NCBI RefSeq assembly: GCF_018343525.1
Contig: NZ_JAGYPH010000003.1
Coordinates: 373,486-437,485 of the forward strand
Length of the DNA: 64,000 bases
Direction: 5' to 3'
Origin: Lederbergia citrea
GTDB taxonomy: Bacteria > Bacillota > Bacilli > Bacillales > Bacillaceae_C
The notes below the pieces were generated by a model. The model saw only the letters and a list, made by a program, of their open reading frames with translations. It had not been told where the DNA came from and ran no database searches. This document shows positions 61,155 to 64,000 of the stretch, one piece after another; the first letter of the stretch is position 1; every line of letters begins with the position of its first letter. A program made the translations under genes and the position numbers.

Positions 61155-61887
61155 TTTTCTTATCCTGTAATGGGCTGGAGTTTACTCCTGACCTAACGCC
61201 ATCCTCTTCATCAAACTTGTATCCTACACCCCACACCGTCTGAAAAAACGAATGATCTTCAGTGGTGATTTTATTCCGCAACCTTTTAATATGGACATCT
61301 ACAGTCCGGTCATCCCCGTAAAACTGGTATCCCCATACCTTTTCCAATAGCTGCTCACGGGAAAATACTTGTTTCGGATGCTGCACGAAATGATAGAGAA
61401 GATCGAATTCTTTCGGGGTTAAATTGGTGACTGATTTACCGTCTAAGAAGACTTCTCTCGTATTTTTATTTACTTTAAAATGCTTTGTCTCAATTACACC
61501 ATCTTCACGGGGAGCAACTGTCCGCGTATTATATCTGCGGGTAACTGCTTTGATTCTAGCCATGAGTGCAAGTGGACTGAAAGGTTTTGTTACATAATCA
61601 TCGGCACCCATTTCAAGCCCTAGCACTTGATCTGATTCACTATCCTTTGCGGTTAACATGATGATTGGAACCTCGCTGTTTTCCTGACGGATGTTCCGGC
61701 AAATCGTCACCCCATCCATCCCCGGAAGCATCCAGTCAATAATTAAACAATCCCAACCACCCTCTTGGGCGCGTCTATATCCTTCTAGTCCATCCATTAC
61801 AAATACGCCTTCAATGCCCTCCTTCAAAAAGAACAGCTCAATCATCGAAGAGACACTTTCATTATCTTCTATCACTAATATTTTCAT
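61144..61887 (-). CDS. OmpR-family response regulator, YclJ-like
   Basis: A 247-aa regulator with acidic pocket VIEDNE, phospho-Asp in CLIIDWMLPG, Lys in DYVTKPFSP and a C-terminal winged helix (KEFDLLYHFVQHP, VWGYQFYGDDRTVDVHIKRLRNKI, VWGVGYKF). GGAGATG is 9 nt before ATG. It partners the YclK-like kinase. Proximity to htrA and the PrsA-like gene suggests, but does not prove, control of secretion stress genes as CssRS does. Confidence 0.92.
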   Translation of the reverse strand: MKILVIEDNESVSSMIELFFLKEGIEGVFVMDGLEGYRRAQEGGWDCLIIDWMLPGMDGVTICRNIRQENSEVPIIMLTAKDSESDQVLGLEMGADDYVTKPFSPLALMARIKAVTRRYNTRTVAPREDGVIETKHFKVNKNTREVFLDGKSVTNLTPKEFDLLYHFVQHPKQVFSREQLLEKVWGYQFYGDDRTVDVHIKRLRNKITTEDHSFFQTVWGVGYKFDEEDGVRSGVNSSPLQDKKNEN

Positions 61888-61957
61888 AGCTCAGCATCTC
61901 CTGTTTAGGAATGTTACTTTTAACATAAATCGATTATAAAGATTTAGCAACTGGAAA

Positions 61958-61983
61958 CACCTCTTGCATAGCCGCAAGAGGTG
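61958..61983 (-). terminator. Hairpin after htrA
   Basis: A perfect 10-bp stem CACCTCTTGC (61958-61967) / GCAAGAGGTG (61974-61983). On the minus strand only TTTCC follows, so termination before the regulator gene may be partial. Confidence 0.65.
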
Positions 61984-61988
61984 AATGG

Positions 61989-63191
61989 TTAATTTTTTAT
62001 AGCTTTACTGCTTGCAAGTGTTATCTCTATCGTTTTCTTTTCGCTGCCACGGTACACTTTCAACGCCACCTTGTCGCCAGCCTTCAGTTCTTTGTATAAA
62101 AACTTTCTCAAATCACCCGTGTTTTTTACTTCCGTACCATTAATCTCAACAATGACATCCTTTACCTCAACCCCCGCTTTTGCTGCAGCCGATTCCGAAT
62201 CAAGTGCAGTTACCACCGTACCTCCACCAACTTTTTCTGGCAGGTCCTGTAAAAGATTACGTGGAATTTGTTCAAGGTCAGTCAAGCTGACTCCCATATA
62301 CGGCCGGTCAATTTGCCCATGCTTGATCATTTCTTCAATCAGCGGAATTGCATCATTGCTCGGAATGGCAAACCCGAGCCCTTCCACCCCATTCTCAGCA
62401 ATTTTCAAACTGTTAATGCCGATGACTGTACCTTCTGCATTCAGCAAAGCCCCGCCACTATTTCCAGGATTAATCGCTGCATCTGTTTGAATGACATTTA
62501 AATCCCATTCACCCGCTGAAGTTTTTACGTTTACAGATCGATTGACCGCACTGACAATCCCTTGTGTAACCGTTCTTGAAAAATCAAGTCCAAGCGGATT
62601 GCCGATCGCAACAACTTGATCCCCAGCTCTTAATTGGTCAGAGTCGCCGAACTCGAGAACAGCCTCTGCATATTTTGCATCGATTTTTAAAACAGCAAGA
62701 TCGCTCAAAGCATCCGCACCCACAAGCTCTGCTGTTGTTTTCTCTCCGTTTTCGAGCGAAATTTCGAGCTTCTCTGCCCCCTCAATCACGTGATTATTCG
62801 TTACGATAAAAGCATTATCTCCTTCTTTTTTAAAAATGACACCTGAACCTGATCCTCTTTCCACAGTTTCAGCAAACGGGGATAAACGGTTGCTTTCATT
62901 TTGGAAATTGACGATTCCAACTATCGCCTTCGAAGAATGTTCCACCATATCCGCTAGTGAATTTGTGCTGGCTGATGTCTGCTGCACTGTATAAGAATTT
63001 GTTTTTTCAGTTTGAGCTGATGGAGCTGAAACTTCACCAGCCTGAAAAAGTGATGTATTCGCTACAGCCGTTAACGTTAAAAGCGATCCAATCACACCCG
63101 CGCCCATGGTAGATAGAAATTTTGCCAATCTTGGCTTTCCTTTTTGCCAACGGTTTTTTTCTATATTGTTATTTTCATTCATTTCTTTCAT
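61989..63191 (-). CDS. HtrA/DegP-family membrane-anchored serine protease (S1C with PDZ)
   Basis: A 400-aa protein: cytoplasmic N-terminus, one membrane segment (about 30-48), a low-complexity Ser/Thr linker, trypsin-like domain with His in VTNNHVIEGA, Asp in DALSDLAVLK and Ser in INPGNSGGALLN (positions about 134, 164, 245), then one PDZ domain (PYMGVSLTDLEQIP, DVIVEINGTEVKNTGDLRKFL). It degrades misfolded exported proteins. The second ATG (63191) is 8 nt after GGAGG; the first is 5 nt away. Paralogue identity (HtrA, HtrB or HtrC) is not resolved; it is next to a two-component system. Confidence 0.95.
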   Translation of the reverse strand: MKEMNENNNIEKNRWQKGKPRLAKFLSTMGAGVIGSLLTLTAVANTSLFQAGEVSAPSAQTEKTNSYTVQQTSASTNSLADMVEHSSKAIVGIVNFQNESNRLSPFAETVERGSGSGVIFKKEGDNAFIVTNNHVIEGAEKLEISLENGEKTTAELVGADALSDLAVLKIDAKYAEAVLEFGDSDQLRAGDQVVAIGNPLGLDFSRTVTQGIVSAVNRSVNVKTSAGEWDLNVIQTDAAINPGNSGGALLNAEGTVIGINSLKIAENGVEGLGFAIPSNDAIPLIEEMIKHGQIDRPYMGVSLTDLEQIPRNLLQDLPEKVGGGTVVTALDSESAAAKAGVEVKDVIVEINGTEVKNTGDLRKFLYKELKAGDKVALKVYRGSEKKTIEITLASSKAIKN

Positions 63192-63387
63192 CATCGTTTC
63201 CTCCCGGCTATCGATTTATTGTCTTTATCATAGCCAAGAGATATGAACAAATTATTAACGAAGTTTTAAATAAAAGGACAAAAGCGTATACTTATTTATC
63301 AAGACAGCCTGTTCAATTTCTACATTTGACGTTCTCCGCTTTGGACTTTATAATAAACCAAATAAACATTTAAATATTTCTTCCACT

Positions 63388-63475
63388 TAAGGGGAGTAGC
63401 TATACAATAAAGTCGTCAATACAGGATTCTTTCCTCGGCTTTGTTGGCAACTTACGCGGTTGTTTGCGAGACCTT
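63388..63475 (+). ncRNA. yybP-ykoY family (manganese) riboswitch aptamer
   Basis: The segment contains the family landmarks in order: TTAAGGGGAGTAGC at the 5' side, GTCGTCAATACAGG, CCTCGGCTTTGTTGGCAAC, then CGGTTGTTTGCGAGACCTTA. P1 can form between TAAGG (63389-63393) and CCTTA (63472-63476). The same CCTTA is taken up by the terminator stem that follows, so ligand binding should favour read-through. This aptamer class senses Mn2+. No homology search was possible. Confidence 0.85.
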
Positions 63476-63505
63476 ACCTATTTTTGGTAAGGTCTCTTTA
63501 TTTTT
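63469..63505 (+). terminator. Riboswitch expression-platform terminator
   Basis: AGACCTTACC (63469-63478) pairs perfectly with GGTAAGGTCT (63486-63495), followed by CTTTATTTTT. It shares the CCTTA with aptamer P1, making the two structures mutually exclusive. Confidence 0.88.
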
Positions 63506-63507
63506 AG

Positions 63508-63543
63508 ACGTTATAACCAAAAATTGGTTATAACGTTTTTTTA
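63508..63543 (+). terminator. Second strong terminator before the kinase-like gene
   Basis: A perfect 13-bp stem ACGTTATAACCAA (63508-63520) / TTGGTTATAACGT (63524-63536), loop AAA, then seven T. It sits between the riboswitch terminator and the next ribosome binding site, which is unusual. Confidence 0.85.
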
Positions 63544-63562
63544 TTCGAAAGGAGCTCTCATT

Positions 63563-64000
63563 TTGAATGACTTTGAACAACTAGCGAAAAGTGTAATTAT
63601 TAAATATAAAAATAAAAAACCTGAGCTTGTTGATTATGATAAATCTTTATCACTCACTGGCGTTGGCCGAAGTGCGTTTGTATTTAAAATAAAAGCGACA
63701 AATAAGGTAATGAAGGTGTCTTTTCCGAAGCATCACTATATTGCTCAAGAAGAAGCTGACATATATAGCAGCATCCAACACATTGATTACTATCCGACCT
63801 TGCATGAAGCTGGCTCTAATTATATTGTGATTGATTATATTGAAGGCTACACATTCTTTGAATGTCTAACTCTAGGAATCCGTATTTCAGAAGAGGAAAT
63901 AAAGGAGGTAGACAACGCCTTATATCTAGCCCGGAAGGAAGGATTGAATCCTTCTGATATTCATTTGCGAAATATATTTAAGACCTTTAAGGGCGAGATA
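63563..64000 (+). CDS. Serine/threonine-kinase-like protein, N-terminal part (YrzF-like), cut by window edge
   Basis: A 146-codon frame open to the window end. It starts at TTG 63563, 9 nt after AAAGGAG; an ATG at 63567 is out of frame. The N-lobe has LTGVGRSAFVFKIK (glycine-rich loop) and VMKVSFPKHHY (Lys), then a hinge-like YIVIDYIEGYTFFECL and the catalytic-loop-like NPSDIHLRNIF (Asp, His, Asn). It resembles the small kinase YrzF of B. subtilis. Control by the upstream riboswitch would be unusual for this family and is uncertain because of the second terminator. Confidence 0.8.
   Translation, partial: MNDFEQLAKSVIIKYKNKKPELVDYDKSLSLTGVGRSAFVFKIKATNKVMKVSFPKHHYIAQEEADIYSSIQHIDYYPTLHEAGSNYIVIDYIEGYTFFECLTLGIRISEEEIKEVDNALYLARKEGLNPSDIHLRNIFKTFKGEI

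Noticed and set aside
63388-63475. T-box or ydaO-type leader for the terminal region
   Set aside because: There is no T-box sequence (TGGNACCGCG) or specifier loop, and the GGGGAGTAGC start with the TTGGCAAC and GCGAGACC elements fits yybP-ykoY better.

Overview
The window looks like a chromosomal segment of a low-GC, endospore-forming Bacillaceae (Bacillus sensu lato). The evidence is a complete spore germinant-receptor operon, two LysM/GH18 spore-cortex enzymes of the YaaH and YdhD types, strong AGGAGG ribosome binding sites, CcpA-type cre sites, an MhqR-type operator, a yybP-ykoY riboswitch and Bacillus-style interspersed GC-rich repeats. No rRNA, tRNA, phage or intact insertion sequence was seen.

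Layout. 1-9.1 kb: sialic-acid island on the minus strand (nanA, two permeases and a lipoprotein of an Lpl-type ABC importer, a sialidase without signal peptide, nanE, ROK kinase cut by the window edge), with two divergent tandem FadR-type regulators and a control region holding three operator palindromes and two cre-like sites. 9.2-16.3 kb: secreted type I phosphodiesterase, remnant of a molybdenum-hydroxylase iron-sulfur subunit, aromatic-acid exporter-like protein, XdhC and MobA-like maturation factors, BCCT transporter. 16.4-20.5 kb: gerXABC plus an unlisted 54-codon fourth gene (gerXD-like). 20.5-28.4 kb: homoprotocatechuate (4-hydroxyphenylacetate) pathway on the minus strand (hpaF, split hpaG2/hpaG1, hpaC, hpaD, hpaB, hpaE, DapA-type aldolase), interrupted by a 41-bp tandem array and headed by a cre over the -10 box. 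28.5-35.5 kb: CNNM/CorC protein, uppP, P-loop protein, esterase, pxpBCA. 35.9-47.9 kb: YaaH-like enzyme, KtrAB, MhqR-controlled mhqOD-like pair, nickel/cobalt-type permease, YdhD-like enzyme, topoisomerase III, RlmA-like methyltransferase, MBL hydrolase. 47.9-52.6 kb: IS110 remnant between inverted repeats, two-component system and an FG-GAP-like lipoprotein. 53.0-57.0 kb: two nearly identical secreted NlpC/P60 proteins that have lost all catalytic residues, flanking a 741-aa surface protein with a perfect cre site. 57.2-64 kb: YetF-like protein, 28-aa-repeat secreted protein, PrsA-like foldase, YclJK-like two-component system, HtrA protease, then a manganese-type riboswitch and the start of a kinase-like gene.

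The most unusual structures are (i) three intergenic arrays all with an exact 52-bp period and a palindrome across each unit boundary, two of them recognisably the same family, plus a fourth array of 41 bp; (ii) the paired dead NlpC/P60 proteins, each preceded by three TTAAC/TGTAA boxes at 11-bp spacing; and (iii) the cytosolic sialidase inside an importer operon. Functions are inferred from sequence motifs and remembered family features; no database search was possible.
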